A DNA stretch of 64,000 bases from Methylomonas sp. ZR1 (GCF_013141865.1 NZ_RCST01000001.1:186001-250000), one strand, 5' to 3'. Counted from the first letter of the stretch, positions 28,181 to 37,492 are shown. The notes: generated by a model from the letters alone, not told the origin. Translations and numbers: made by a program.

Positions 28181-31009
28181 TTAAACAGCCACCTGATTGT
28201 CCGCTATTAATCGCTTCAACTCCGCTTTACACGCTGCCATACTTTTTTCGCGATAAGCGTTGTAATCGGCTCGCCACCAGTCTTGCCTCGCTTCGTACTG
28301 AGGCATCAGTTTATCTATGCTGAGCAGATCGTAAATATTGACCCATTCGCCTTCCACCTTAATCGCCAGCTTGGGATTGAAAATGTAAGCGCCACGCATC
28401 ACACGATAAAACAGCTTGCGGTTGTGCTTATCCTCTTTGTCGAGTTCATTTTTGGCCAGGATGCTGGACAGGTAGGCTCTTTGCTTGCGGCGTTCAGGTA
28501 GGATACTGACCGGCAAATGCTGAATTGCGTCGATGAAGTCCTGTGTGGTGAAGCCCTCGATACGGTAACGGAGTTTGTTCGGCATGACCCGGTAGAACAA
28601 GGCGATCATCAGATTCAACAGGAAAAACTCCATCGTGTGTTGATCCAGTTTGACCAGGCGGCCATCGACCTGAATGCTCATGCTGGTGGGTTCCAAATGC
28701 GGATAAATATCGGCCAGTTTCTTCTTGGCGTAAGCTTCGCTACGGTCACTTTGTGCCAGGGCGATTTGAAAGGCCGTCAGGCCGTTACTATCGACTTTTT
28801 CGGTATCGGCGCCGAGCGCTTCCATGGCCTTGATGACTTCGGCATTGCCTATCCAGGCGGCCACCATCAACGGCGTTTGGTTGAAGATGTTTCGAAAATC
28901 GGCGCCGTATTGATCGACTTGTTTCAACACCGCATCGGGTTTTTTGAAGCTGTAAGCGCTGTAGTGCTTTTGTTGCAGCAGTTGCAGGCCTTTGTCGGGC
29001 TGTTTGGCGGCCTTGAAATCGGCTTTCAACAGACTGTTGATGATATCGAGGTCTTCGTAGACCAGCGCGTACTCGAACAACATCATTTTGGCCTGCTTGT
29101 CGTTGCCGGCCAGCGCTTTCTGCTTCAACTCAGGCAATGCCGTCGCATCGATCACTTGCCAGGGCGGCGTTTTTTGCTTGAGTATTTCGCTGCGGATGCG
29201 CTCGGCCTGTTCCTGCTTGCCCTGTAATTCCAGCTTATGCGCTTCCTGTCGCCAAGCGTCGAGACTGGAATTCTGGCTGGCTAGTTGCAGACTGGCCTGG
29301 GCTTCGCCCAAGCCTAATAAGTCCAGCAGGGCCTGTTTGGGTTGACTTTCGATCCAATACAAATTCTTGATCGCCCGCGTCAGCGCGACGTACAGTGCAT
29401 TGATGTAAAACTTGTAAATCTCCAGCGATTTGTCAGTCTTGTCCTTACCGCGGGCATATTTGAGATCATGCTGCAAATCGGCGGCGTCTACACCCTTGCT
29501 GATGTCCCGATAACGGGTTTCTTCCTGGCTGAGGAAGTTGTAGAGAATGATGTTTTCGTACTCCAGGCCCTTGGCTTCCTGGATGGTAAAGATCAGCGGC
29601 GTGCCGAAATGCTGCTGGGCTGCCGGTTTTTGCTCGGCACTCATGACGATCACTGCGAAGCGGGTCGACGCCTTGGTCTTGTTGTCCAGTTCCCGGCGAA
29701 TCTCTGTCGTGTCCTGCAAAAACAGCACTTCACCCTGATGGTGGCCGTTGCTTTCCACCAAGTAATGGCTTTCTTTGTCAATGGAGCCGAAGCGCAAATT
29801 TTTGATCTTTAAAATCCGGTTGGCAATTTCGGTTACTTGCGGTGAATTGCGGTAGTTGGTGTTGAGGATACGGATCAACTCATCGCCGGTTTGTAAATCG
29901 TCCTGCCGGTAAAACAGGCTTTTGACCTTGGCCCAGGAAAAGAAGTTGGGATGCACGATTTGATTCGAGTCGCCGCACAGCAGAAAGTCCCGACTGTGGC
30001 GCAGGGACTTCAAGATCAGATACAGCTGAATATTGGTCAGATCCTGCACTTCGTCGACCACGACAAAATCGTAATGGGCGTGAAGCGATTGTAGGTATTG
30101 ATGACTGACGATGTTCGGGTCGTGTAGTGCATTATCGGCAAGAAACTGCAGATATTTTTCGAATACGTCGTAAACCGCATCACGTTCTTCGGCCAGGAAG
30201 ATCGATTCCTTGACACCAAGAGAACAATAATCCTTGCGGCTCAGCCAACTTTTGTCGGTGGCGGGACCGGTGATGACACCACGAAATTCCTCGAATAGTT
30301 TATGCGCGTCTTTCAATGCATGGCCTTGGCGATGACGGTTGAACCAGCTTTGAAACGCCGCAAAGTTGACCGGCTTGCCTGCCGGCACATGGATGCTCTC
30401 CAGAAACTCCTGAAACGACAAGAAATCGATCTGTTGCTCGGGGTTGTCGTAGTGGTGAGCGTAATAGAGGTCGCGCGCATTGTTGACCAGATAAGACGAT
30501 TGGGTGACATATAACACGTCGCCCACCGCATGTTTCATTTTTTCCAGCGTCAGCGCAGTTTTACCGCTGCCGGCTGAACCGATCACGATCAACGGCGCGG
30601 GCAAGTCATAAATGACTTGTTGACGCTCGTCGAAAGAGATGATTCTATCCAGCAGGTTGAAACGCGGCTGCTGGGGGTTGAGATAAACCAGTGCTGCGGC
30701 TTCGTCGATGGATACTGCCGAGATGTCGGGGATTTTGCTTTCATCGATCGTGCTGACCTGGCGCAGAAAGCGCGAATCCTGGTAAGCGTGGTTTTTGATG
30801 AATTCCAGAATCAGCGCATAGCGTTGTTCCTGATAACGATAGATGGCAAACAACAAGCGATCGCGCTGGTTAAGTCGGGCCCGGTAGAGATTGTCACCGA
30901 CCTTTTTGACCTCTGCCGATTTGAAGTCGTCTTTTTCCAGATAGCCTTGCAGTTTGGCAAAACCGGGGATGGTTTTTGGATCGAGTTCGTTATAGATCAG
31001 GACTTTCAT
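28181..31009 (-). CDS. Three-part protein: RelE-like, UvrD-type helicase, ankyrin repeats
   Basis: 942 residues. Residues 1-75 resemble a RelE/ParE fold (NLYRARLNQRDRLLFAIY, LILEFIKNHAY). Residues about 110-580 are an SF1 UvrD-like helicase: Walker A GSAGSGKTALTLE (about 143), VVDEVQDLT, CGDSNQIVHP, FTIQEAKGLEYENIIL and NALYVALTRAIKN. The C-terminal part has ankyrin-like units (NQTPLMVAAWIGNAEVIKAM, SNGLTAFQIALAQ) and an all-alpha end. Such RelE-helicase hybrids occur in defence and plasmid regions. It starts 55 nt after an AAA ATPase gene on the same strand. Function is unproven; nucleic-acid sensing is plausible. Confidence 0.82.
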   Translation of the reverse strand: MKVLIYNELDPKTIPGFAKLQGYLEKDDFKSAEVKKVGDNLYRARLNQRDRLLFAIYRYQEQRYALILEFIKNHAYQDSRFLRQVSTIDESKIPDISAVSIDEAAALVYLNPQQPRFNLLDRIISFDERQQVIYDLPAPLIVIGSAGSGKTALTLEKMKHAVGDVLYVTQSSYLVNNARDLYYAHHYDNPEQQIDFLSFQEFLESIHVPAGKPVNFAAFQSWFNRHRQGHALKDAHKLFEEFRGVITGPATDKSWLSRKDYCSLGVKESIFLAEERDAVYDVFEKYLQFLADNALHDPNIVSHQYLQSLHAHYDFVVVDEVQDLTNIQLYLILKSLRHSRDFLLCGDSNQIVHPNFFSWAKVKSLFYRQDDLQTGDELIRILNTNYRNSPQVTEIANRILKIKNLRFGSIDKESHYLVESNGHHQGEVLFLQDTTEIRRELDNKTKASTRFAVIVMSAEQKPAAQQHFGTPLIFTIQEAKGLEYENIILYNFLSQEETRYRDISKGVDAADLQHDLKYARGKDKTDKSLEIYKFYINALYVALTRAIKNLYWIESQPKQALLDLLGLGEAQASLQLASQNSSLDAWRQEAHKLELQGKQEQAERIRSEILKQKTPPWQVIDATALPELKQKALAGNDKQAKMMLFEYALVYEDLDIINSLLKADFKAAKQPDKGLQLLQQKHYSAYSFKKPDAVLKQVDQYGADFRNIFNQTPLMVAAWIGNAEVIKAMEALGADTEKVDSNGLTAFQIALAQSDRSEAYAKKKLADIYPHLEPTSMSIQVDGRLVKLDQHTMEFFLLNLMIALFYRVMPNKLRYRIEGFTTQDFIDAIQHLPVSILPERRKQRAYLSSILAKNELDKEDKHNRKLFYRVMRGAYIFNPKLAIKVEGEWVNIYDLLSIDKLMPQYEARQDWWRADYNAYREKSMAACKAELKRLIADNQVAV

Positions 31010-31064
31010 GAATCATCAAAGAGGCAGACAGTGTTGTTGCGATGCGGGAATGAGGCCATCCGCT

Positions 31065-32249
31065 TCAGACATTGAAATTGGGCATGGCGCGACGCATGAA
31101 TTCGTCGAACAAGGGTACGGTAAAGGCCATGTCGCCGTGGGACGGACTAAAGACCATGCCTTTTTTGATCAGACTGGCGCGTACCGGCCCCAAAGTATTA
31201 ATCTTAACGTTGAGCTTATCGGCAACGTCACCCGTCCGGTACGGACCTTGACCGAGTTCTGCCATGGCGCGCAAATAGTTTTTCTCGCGCGGCGTCAATC
31301 GATCAAAGCGCACGCGAAAGAAGTTTTCATCCAGACGTTTGGAAACCAAGGCACTGCTTTCTCTGACATCCTGCAAAGTGATGGGCGATGTTACAGCGTG
31401 GTTCCAGGCCTGATAGCCCCATTCCTGGAGAAAATACGGATAACCTTGCGTCATGCGGTAAATTTCCTGCAAGGCTTCTGGTTCGATCGATTCACCTGCT
31501 GCGCGTATCGGCTCCTGGATGGCGGTAAAGGCATCGGGCTCCGGCAATGGCCCAACCTCCGGAAAACTAAATAGCCGTTCCGCATAGGATTTGGACTCTC
31601 CGGCCAGGCCCGGCAAAATCGGCAGACCCGCGCCAATCAGCACCAAGGGCAATTGCCGCTGTTGCATTTTATGCATGGCCATAATCAAAGCGCTCAATTC
31701 ATCCGTACTGAAATACTGAATTTCGTCGATGAGTATCGCCACTGCGACCTGACGTTCTTCTGCCGCTTCGGCGACAGCCGTAAATAAACTGGGAAGATCG
31801 ACCTCCAGATCACCGCTGTCGGCCGATCCTGATTCGGGTTCGATATCCAGACCAATATCGAAGTCGCCCACTTTGATATTGATGGCGCCGATGAAGCTTT
31901 TTAGAACAGCAATGCCGCGTTTGGCTTTATTGCCGGCGCCTGCCAGCCTGTCGAGATCAAATAGCAGGCGTCGCAAATGCGGCGCGAGTAAAACAGCCAA
32001 GGGTTTACCTTCATGCGCTTCAACCAACAGCGTGCGATAACCGGCATCAATCGCCATACGCTCGATATCGTTTAATAGAACGGTTTTACCAACGCCTCGC
32101 AGCCCCGTCAGTAATAAGCTTTTTTCCGGGCGCTTAGCACGCACACGTCCCAGCAATACCCGAGCGTGTTCCAGAATGGCGTCCCGTCCGGCCATTTCAG
32201 GAGGTGGCGATCCAGCACCGGGTGAAAAAGGATTTTTGATTTTATCCAT
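31065..32249 (-). CDS. AAA ATPase with winged-helix C-terminus
   Basis: 394 residues. Walker A is LTGLRGVGKTVLLNDIE (about 46-62) and Walker B is AILIDEIQYFS (about 180), with sensor-like LVLIGAGLP. The C-terminus (LTPREKNYLRAMAELGQGPY...) is a winged helix as in archaeal-type Orc1/STAND-like ATPases. It precedes the helicase gene on the same strand (gap 55 nt) and shares its promoter, which contains a strong inverted repeat at 32264-32323. Together they look like a two-gene unit of unknown function, possibly defence. Confidence 0.8.
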   Translation of the reverse strand: MDKIKNPFSPGAGSPPPEMAGRDAILEHARVLLGRVRAKRPEKSLLLTGLRGVGKTVLLNDIERMAIDAGYRTLLVEAHEGKPLAVLLAPHLRRLLFDLDRLAGAGNKAKRGIAVLKSFIGAINIKVGDFDIGLDIEPESGSADSGDLEVDLPSLFTAVAEAAEERQVAVAILIDEIQYFSTDELSALIMAMHKMQQRQLPLVLIGAGLPILPGLAGESKSYAERLFSFPEVGPLPEPDAFTAIQEPIRAAGESIEPEALQEIYRMTQGYPYFLQEWGYQAWNHAVTSPITLQDVRESSALVSKRLDENFFRVRFDRLTPREKNYLRAMAELGQGPYRTGDVADKLNVKINTLGPVRASLIKKGMVFSPSHGDMAFTVPLFDEFMRRAMPNFNV

Positions 32250-32263
32250 AGCAATATCTCGAA

Positions 32264-32323
32264 TGTATCAATTTATTCATAAATATACTACGAATCATGT
32301 ATACATTTAAATAAATCGATACA
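32264..32323. promoter_or_regulatory. Inverted repeat around the AAA-helicase promoter
   Basis: TGTATCAATTTATT (32264-32277) and AATAAATCGATACA (32310-32323) form a 14-bp inverted repeat with one mismatch. Between them lies the perfect palindrome ATGTATACAT (32297-32306) in an AT-rich stretch. The arrangement sits 15-75 nt upstream of the ATPase start and looks like an operator. Auto-regulation by the winged-helix ATPase is possible but not shown. Confidence 0.55.
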
Positions 32324-32502
32324 CTTCAATCCGAATGGGTGCATCTAAGGCATAAGAGATGAAGATTGCACGATTAAGCCTCAAAAAATCGTGCGTGACT
32401 TTTGCGTGATTCGGTTGTGGTACGTTATGCATTGTACTGCTACTTAGTGCAACGGGAGTCTTGATTTAATTAATTAAATCAATCAGTTACAATGCATCTT
32501 GA

Positions 32503-32550
32503 GCACTTTTAATGCGATGGTCGTGCGTTCGAATCGCACACGACCCACCA
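32503..32550 (+). repeat. Left 48-bp direct repeat (att, 3' half of tRNA-Lys)
   Basis: The sequence GCACTTTTAATGCG... through ...CACGACCCACCA matches the anticodon loop (CTTTTAA), T arm and acceptor end of a tRNA-Lys (UUU). The 5' half (GGGTCGTTAGCTCAG-like) is absent upstream, so it is not a working tRNA gene. It is the likely attL left by integration at a tRNA-Lys gene. A stem-loop with T-run follows at about 32565-32605. Confidence 0.85.
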
Positions 32551-32622
32551 CTAAATGACTAAGAAAATCAAGCTGTTAGGTTTACGCCTTACAGCTTTTT
32601 TTTTGCCTGTTTGCTGGCAGTG

Positions 32623-32902
32623 TCAACAAAGTGTCAACGCCGGATTAATTTGTAAAATTTCACGTAAATAATCAGGCGCGAGGTGGCTGTACTTCATTGT
32701 CATGTTTAATGACGAATGGCCTAGAATCTTTTGTAACGCAAGAATGTTACCGCCATTCATCATGTAATGAGAAGCGAAGGTATGCCTTAAAACATGGGTT
32801 CGCTGACCTTCAGGGAGATTTATTCCCGACTCATAAAGCCGGCGTGTAAATGTCGAATAGCTATCAGTCAGCCGGCCGAGAATTAAGCGATCATGTAAAA
32901 GC
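32623..32902 (-). pseudogene. Phage tyrosine integrase, C-terminal part (cut by inversion)
   Basis: The catalytic C-terminus with HVLRHTFASHYMMNGGN (HxxR box), LQKILGHSSL and the tyrosine in MKYSHLAPDYL. The start at 32916 is only the end of the open frame; true integrase sequence begins at 32902. Joined to 35153-35862 through the CGC/GCG breakpoint it gives 329 codons with the frame intact (...DLYKR-LLHDRLILGRL...). It would then be a phage-type integrase. As it stands the enzyme cannot be made. Confidence 0.85.
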
Positions 32903-32905
32903 CGC

Positions 32906-33829
32906 AAAACTGTCATTGATTGGCTTTTGCATAGTGGTAAAAAGCGATGGATATTGATGCTAATTATTCAGGATTTAGAATTACTTGATAATCAAGTAGC
33001 CGCAGCTACCGCAAATCAATATGTCGTTGTTTGTCGTCGCCTGGGTTCCTATGCCATCCCGGTTTTGTCTCCGCTTTGGAAGGCCATTACCGGTAATCCT
33101 TTAAAGCTGCCTGACGGTCATTTGGCAGTAGTCAAAAACGGTCAAGGCAACCGGGCAACAGTCGCTGATCGCTGGCTATATCGCGGCTCTGATCTCTACC
33201 GGGCCTATCGCACTACTCAAGAGTTTGTACCGCAAGATAATGCAAACGCCGTGTTTTTGTCGTCTTACCTGCCGCCCTGGTATTTAGTCGGTCGCTATAC
33301 ACCCGTCAAAAACTGGGCGTTTTACAAAGAATTTTTGAACGCTCGCGCTTATTTGGCCTTCGTTACTTCTGCCCTGCTTGCTTGCCTTGCTTTGGTGCTA
33401 ACGCCTCTCACTGCTTACGCTATTTATCAAACCTCAAAAATTGACGGCAAGCTTGCCGATTTGGATAAACGTGTTGTGCCTGCAATCCCTGTTATGCCTC
33501 TCGCCCCTCAACTTCCAAAAAAAGAGCTTGATTGCTCTGATTTGGATCAATTTAAAACCGTGAATATTACCGGTCAATCTAGTGGCCCTAATGGCGTCGT
33601 TTATACCCTTCGTAATGGTGATGATTCTTTAACAAGTAAAAAAATCGTTTCAATGGGTTATGCCGTTACTTCTATTAGCAACTGCTTAATGACCGTTTCT
33701 AAAGGCGAATGCAAATTAAGCGTGTCTTGTGATGTGCCGGATTCTTCCGCCACCGGCGCCGCTGCAAGTGGGGCCGGGGGTGAGAATCCCGGCTTTTTCA
33801 AGCAGGCAATACAGGCAGTCACTCAATAG
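32906..33829 (+). pseudogene. zot: Zot-like phage assembly protein, C-terminal part (cut by inversion)
   Basis: 307 codons read TVIDWLLHSGKKRW, then IIQDLELLDNQVAAA, RRLGSY, WLYRGSDLYRAYRTTQEF, all Zot features. One transmembrane helix follows (YLAFVTSALLACLALVLTPLT), then a periplasmic domain with four cysteines. The N-terminal ATPase part is at 35860-36186 on the other strand. Zot is the inner-membrane ATPase for filamentous-phage secretion (pI-like). Confidence 0.88.
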
Positions 33830-33911
33830 TGGACGGCCTTGTAGCACGTCCTAATAAAAGTAATTAAAAAGCTTTGTGCCGTCACAAAGCGTTTCAATAT
33901 AGGAAAAAAAA

Positions 33912-35147
33912 ATGGCTAGAATGGTGAAAGATTGTTCCCGAATTGACTCAGGTGTTTTTTTTGATGAAAAAAGTTATTTATTCGCCAACTATCAAGGCGA
34001 TATTGTTGATAGTCGTGATTGGCTTGTCCTTCATCATGGTTTAGACACTGTTAGGCAGCTTTATAACTGCCTTCCGGATTTTAATGTTATAGCTAAAATC
34101 CAGGATGCTTATGATAGGGGCTTTGGCGAATCTATTGAATTAAGCGGTTCTGAATGGCGCGTTTCTCACGGTGGCCGTTCTGGTTATCGCTTTAAATTGC
34201 ACTGCGATGATCTCGGGTTGATCGTCTTTTATGGCTCTACTTTTCAACATACGATTACAACCAACGGGCCGCATTTAAAAATACAATGTTCCCCGGTTTT
34301 TCTGCTTAGTCGCTCTATCACTGAGATAGACGACCATTTAACCGAAACTGCTAAGCTCTTCGCTGATCAAATTTCACCCTCTGGCGTTGCTGTTCATATT
34401 TGCGCCGATGTTCAAGGTTATATTCCGCCTGCTGATCTTGATTCCCGTATCACTACCCGCGCGCGTCGTGTCATGCGTAACAGCGGCATACAATCGATTG
34501 AGCTCGATGCCCATGATGCGGCCATTGTTTATGGCAAGTCTCAATCGTTTACTTTTGGCAAGGCTGATTCGTTGCAGTTCGCCGTGTATGACAAGGGCAA
34601 GGCAGTAAAAGATAAAGGCGAGCTTCCTTTGTGGTTGCCTGTTTGGGTGCAATCTGATCAGTTTGATTTAGATGTTCCGATTTGGCGATTTGAGGCCCGA
34701 TTTCATCATTCTGTTGTTGAGCAATTTGCTAATGGTTCCGGTTTTTCTGCTAAGTCGTTGAAAGATATAGCGTCTCATTTGTCGGGGCTGTGGTCTTATG
34801 CGTTAAATAATTTTAGGCTTGACGATTCAGTTACTTACATTAATCCCTTTTGGCAATGGCTCCGTGATGATCTTCACTTTTACCACCAAAGAAAATTGGA
34901 TATTGATTATCAACGGAAATATAAATCTGCTCTTCAAGATGGTCTGCCAAACGATAGGAGTGTTTCTATTTGTTTCGGTCAATTAGCTTCGATTTACCGC
35001 AAAAAGCGCTTAACTTTTAGCCAGGCTCAACAGCATTTATTGCACTCTGGGTTGTGGGATTTGCTGTGTTCTATGTACATCCGGCGAAACAAAACAGCCG
35101 ACGATATTTTAATGGACTTGGCTGATAAGCTTGAAAGGCGGGATTAA
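33912..35147 (+). CDS. Filamentous-phage replication initiator (RstA-like)
   Basis: 411 residues. It starts from an ATG 5 nt after an AGGAAAAAAA site. The N-terminal half has a beta-rich core (YRFKLHCDDLGLIVFYGST, LKIQCSPVFLL) and the block LFADQISPSGVAVHICADVQGY typical of phage/plasmid RstA-type initiators. A late WRFEARFHHSVVEQF segment is also typical. It would nick at the phage origin to start rolling-circle replication. It lies wholly inside the inverted segment and remains complete. Confidence 0.85.
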   Translation: MARMVKDCSRIDSGVFFDEKSYLFANYQGDIVDSRDWLVLHHGLDTVRQLYNCLPDFNVIAKIQDAYDRGFGESIELSGSEWRVSHGGRSGYRFKLHCDDLGLIVFYGSTFQHTITTNGPHLKIQCSPVFLLSRSITEIDDHLTETAKLFADQISPSGVAVHICADVQGYIPPADLDSRITTRARRVMRNSGIQSIELDAHDAAIVYGKSQSFTFGKADSLQFAVYDKGKAVKDKGELPLWLPVWVQSDQFDLDVPIWRFEARFHHSVVEQFANGSGFSAKSLKDIASHLSGLWSYALNNFRLDDSVTYINPFWQWLRDDLHFYHQRKLDIDYQRKYKSALQDGLPNDRSVSICFGQLASIYRKKRLTFSQAQQHLLHSGLWDLLCSMYIRRNKTADDILMDLADKLERRD

Positions 35148-35152
35148 CCGCA

Positions 35153-35862
35153 ATGATTAAAAAAGATGAAAAGTCGGGAAAATGGCTCGTTGATATTCAG
35201 CCAGGCGGCAGGGGTCATAAGCGCATACGCAAAACCTTCGATACTAAGGTGGCTGCTAAGCGTTACGAGGTAATAGTTCAATCTCGTGTTGCTGTTGATC
35301 CTGGTTACACGTTGCCGAAAAAGGATACCCGTAAGCTTTCAGACTTCGTTAATCTTTGGTATCAGTCTACAGGCCAGTTGCTTAATTCAGGCCAGGATAG
35401 CTTTCAGCGTATGATTCAAGCTAGTGCAAAAATGGGTAATCCCGTTATGACCGTTTTTAAGCCTGTTGTGTTTATTGAATATCGCTCGGCTCGTATTACT
35501 GAAGGCACTAAACCGGCTACGCTTAACCGTGAATTGCAAACATTCAAAGCTGTATTTAATGACCTAATCCGTTCTGGTCAATACGAGGGGAAAAACCATT
35601 TTTCAGCGATAAAGCAAATACGCCTTTCAGAGCCTAAAACGGTTTTCTTATCAACTGACCAGATAAAAAAGCTCTTTTCTTATCTCGAAAAAAGCGAATC
35701 TGATGCTTACCTGATAGCGTTGGTGTGCCTGGCTACAGGTGCTAGGTGGGGTGAGGCTCAAAGCCTGGCTTTATCCGATTTGTCTAACAATATGGTTCAT
35801 TATCATGAAACCAAGTCTAAAAAATCTCGATCGGTGCCTATCTCTGAGGATCTCTATAAGCG
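35153..35862 (+). pseudogene. Phage tyrosine integrase, N-terminal part (cut by inversion)
   Basis: The arm-binding region (GKWLVDIQPGGRGHKRIRKTF) and core-binding region (KLSDFVNLWYQSTG) are followed by the first catalytic Arg (ATGARWGEAQSL) and Lys region (HETKSKKSRSVPIS). The open frame continues to 35941 but after DLYKR (35862) it is antisense zot. It starts 5 nt after rep. See the C-terminal part at 32623-32902. Confidence 0.88.
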
Positions 35863-36186
35863 TCTATCCTGCCAATTTCGACTATTCATCCACGTTCCCA
35901 ATTCATCGAGAACCAATAGGCCGAACTTTGATTCGTTATAGTCGTCAGGATCGTCGGAATCGTAGCCAAGCCCGATATTATTTAAATCATTAACATTCGG
36001 ATGATCTGGTATACGAATACAGGTCACATCTTTTTTATGAGCTGGGAGCATATTTTCCAACCTTAAATCGAAATTGGTAGCTACTTTTCGACCCTGTTGC
36101 AAAAACTCCTGAATCTTGCGGGTACAAATCAGCGATTTACCAGACCGTAAACCACCCGTCACATAATAGACGCCGTGTTGTTTCAT
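35860..36186 (-). pseudogene. zot: Zot-like phage assembly protein, N-terminal part (cut by inversion)
   Basis: 109 codons from ATG 36186. Walker A is TGGLRSGKSLICT (about 10-22) and Walker B is FGLLVLDELGTWMNSRNWQD. The homology ends at the CGC of codon 109. Rejoined with 32906-33829 it gives 416 codons, ...NWQDRR-KTVIDWLLHS..., matching Zot in phase and length. An artificial stop (TAG 35854) closes the present frame. Confidence 0.88.
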
Positions 36187-36214
36187 ATTATTTTTCCCCT
36201 ATCGAAAAAATGAC

Positions 36215-36239
36215 AAAAAAAAGGCCCGTTAAACAGGCC
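36215..36239 (-). terminator. Rho-independent terminator before zot
   Basis: On the minus strand GGCCTGTTTAACGGGCC forms a stem of about 7 bp followed by eight T. It lies between the coat-region gene remnant (stop 36263) and zot (start 36186). In filamentous phages a terminator between structural genes and zot is common, and it limits zot expression. Confidence 0.75.
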
Positions 36240-36262
36240 GGAGGCTTTGAGACATTCTGAAT

Positions 36263-36394
36263 CTATAGACCGCCATCGAGCCAGCGAGACGTGAAGGAAT
36301 AATTACGGTCATAGACGTAACGCATTACAGCGGCGGATAAATACGCGCCAATACCCCGTTGCGATGAATAGCGGTTCGCACCTAAGGTCTGCTT
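36263..36394 (-). pseudogene. Tail of a phage coat-region gene, cut by the IS3 element
   Basis: A 43-codon open tail reads KQTLGANRYSSQRG, GIGAYLSAAVMRYVYDR, ending SRWLDGGL and TAG at 36263. An in-frame TAA at 36395 marks where IS3-related sequence begins. By position just before zot it should be the small membrane or minor coat gene of the phage. The 5' part is gone. Confidence 0.6.
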
Positions 36395-36423
36395 TTAGAA
36401 GTGTCCGGCTTCATTAAACCATT

Positions 36424-36945
36424 TCAATCCGGCCTGCCGTAGCGTTTGAAAGCCTGTTCCAACACGTCCACGGCATGACAGGCTTCCAGGGTAATCGCGA
36501 CCTTGGCGGCCAGGACTTTGCGAGTGGCCCAGTCGACGACCGCCGTTAAATAAGCGAAGCCTTTGGCCAGCGGGATGTAGGTCGTATCCAGCGCCCAGAC
36601 CTGATTGGCACGGTTGATGGTCATGCCGCGCAGCAAGTAAGGATAAATTTCATGCCCCAGCGTCTTCTTGCTAGTATTGGGCATGCAGTACACCGCCTCG
36701 ATGCCCATTTTCATCATCAAGGTTTTCACCCGTTTGCGGCCAATGGGGATGCCTTGCAGATTGAGCCGATCCCGTAACTGGCGAGCGCCCATGAACGGGT
36801 GTTTCAGGTGCAGTTCGTCGAGTCGGCGCATGATGTCCAAATCGGGCTCCGAAACCGGCTTGGGCAAGTAATACACGCTACCTCGACTGATGTCCAATAG
36901 CTCGGCCTGCCGGCTGATGGGTAACTTCGATTGACGGTCGATCAT
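36424..36945 (-). pseudogene. IS3-family transposase OrfB, C-terminus lost
   Basis: 173 residues with IS3-type HTH_21 start (LPISRQAELLDISRGSVYYLP) and the rve domain through WALDTTYIPLAKGFAYLTAVVDW. It stops after AFKRYGRPD where about 110 more residues, with the second Asp and the Glu of the DDE triad, should follow. No catalysis is possible. Confidence 0.88.
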
Positions 36946-36955
36946 CGCTTTGCGC

Positions 36956-37020
36956 CTTGTGCCCCTTGGGTATCAGCAATCCCGCCTTGGTGAGCGCGCC
37001 CTCTACCCACAGGGCACAAG
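36956..37020. repeat. Inverted 17-nt arms in the orfA-orfB junction
   Basis: CTTGTGCCCCTTGGGTA (36956-36972) and TACCCACAGGGCACAAG (37004-37020) are inverted copies (2 mismatches) around 31 nt. The 31 nt itself reads like normal IS3 OrfA (EGALTKAGLL); leaving out both arms gives the classical sequence ENDFL-EGALTKAGLL-SAK and the usual -1 overlap with orfB. So both arms seem to be extra. Confidence 0.6.
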
Positions 37021-37317
37021 TAAAAAATCGTTTTCCAACGTCAGTTGGCCGATTTTCGCATGCAGGGCTTGCAAATCGACGGGTGGCGATTCGGACTCCG
37101 CGGGTTTCCCAAACACTTCGGCAGCCCGCTCGCTCAGCTGCTTCTTCCAATCGACAATCTGATTTTGATGGACCTCGAACTCCTGGGTCAATTGGGTCAG
37201 GGTTTGATCGCCAGTCAGTGCTGCCAGCGCAACTTTGGCTTTGAAGGCCGGTGAATGTTTTCTTCTCGGTTTTTTGGACATCTTCTGCTCCATTGCTTTG
37301 TCCTTGCGGACGTTCAA
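37003..37317 (-). pseudogene. IS3-family OrfA, C-terminus altered
   Basis: 104 residues. The HTH_Tnp_1 pattern KKPRRKHSPAFKAKVALAAL and TQLTQEFEVHQNQIVDWKKQ is intact, and a leucine-zipper region follows (LQALHAKIGQLTLENDFL). After ENDFL the frame continues LVPCG and stops, because a 17-nt arm is inserted there. With 34 extra nt in total, orfA and orfB now lie in the same frame with two stops between them. Confidence 0.85.
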
Positions 37318-37492
37318 AAGTAGCAGGGTTTTTCACTTAACCAAGTGTTCAATTTTTCGGCACCACCTCTGGATTTTGGAAAGACTGGAATCATCCGCGT
37401 TGGACAAACAGAACAAGTTTCGTTGATACTGGCTGAAGCTAATTTCAGCAGAGATTACAAGCCTGAAGGCACCAAATCATACTTTTGCAAAA

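Larger units (their letters stand above)
36395..37350 (-). mobile_element. Decayed IS3-family element (borders approximate)
   Basis: It contains orfA (37003-37317) and a truncated orfB (36424-36945) on the minus strand. I could not find convincing terminal repeats, so both borders are estimates: the right one about 37350, and the left near 36395 where the phage frame resumes. It is inactive because orfB lacks its C-terminal third. Confidence 0.7.

Noticed and set aside
32503..32550. A complete tRNA-Lys gene
   Set aside because: Only the anticodon loop to acceptor end is present; the D arm and 5' acceptor strand are missing at both repeats.
37003..37030. Programmed -1 frameshift at TTTTTTA in IS3 orfA
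   Set aside because: The heptamer is present, but with the extra arms the -1 frame leads to a stop without reaching the orfB frame, so the usual fusion cannot form.
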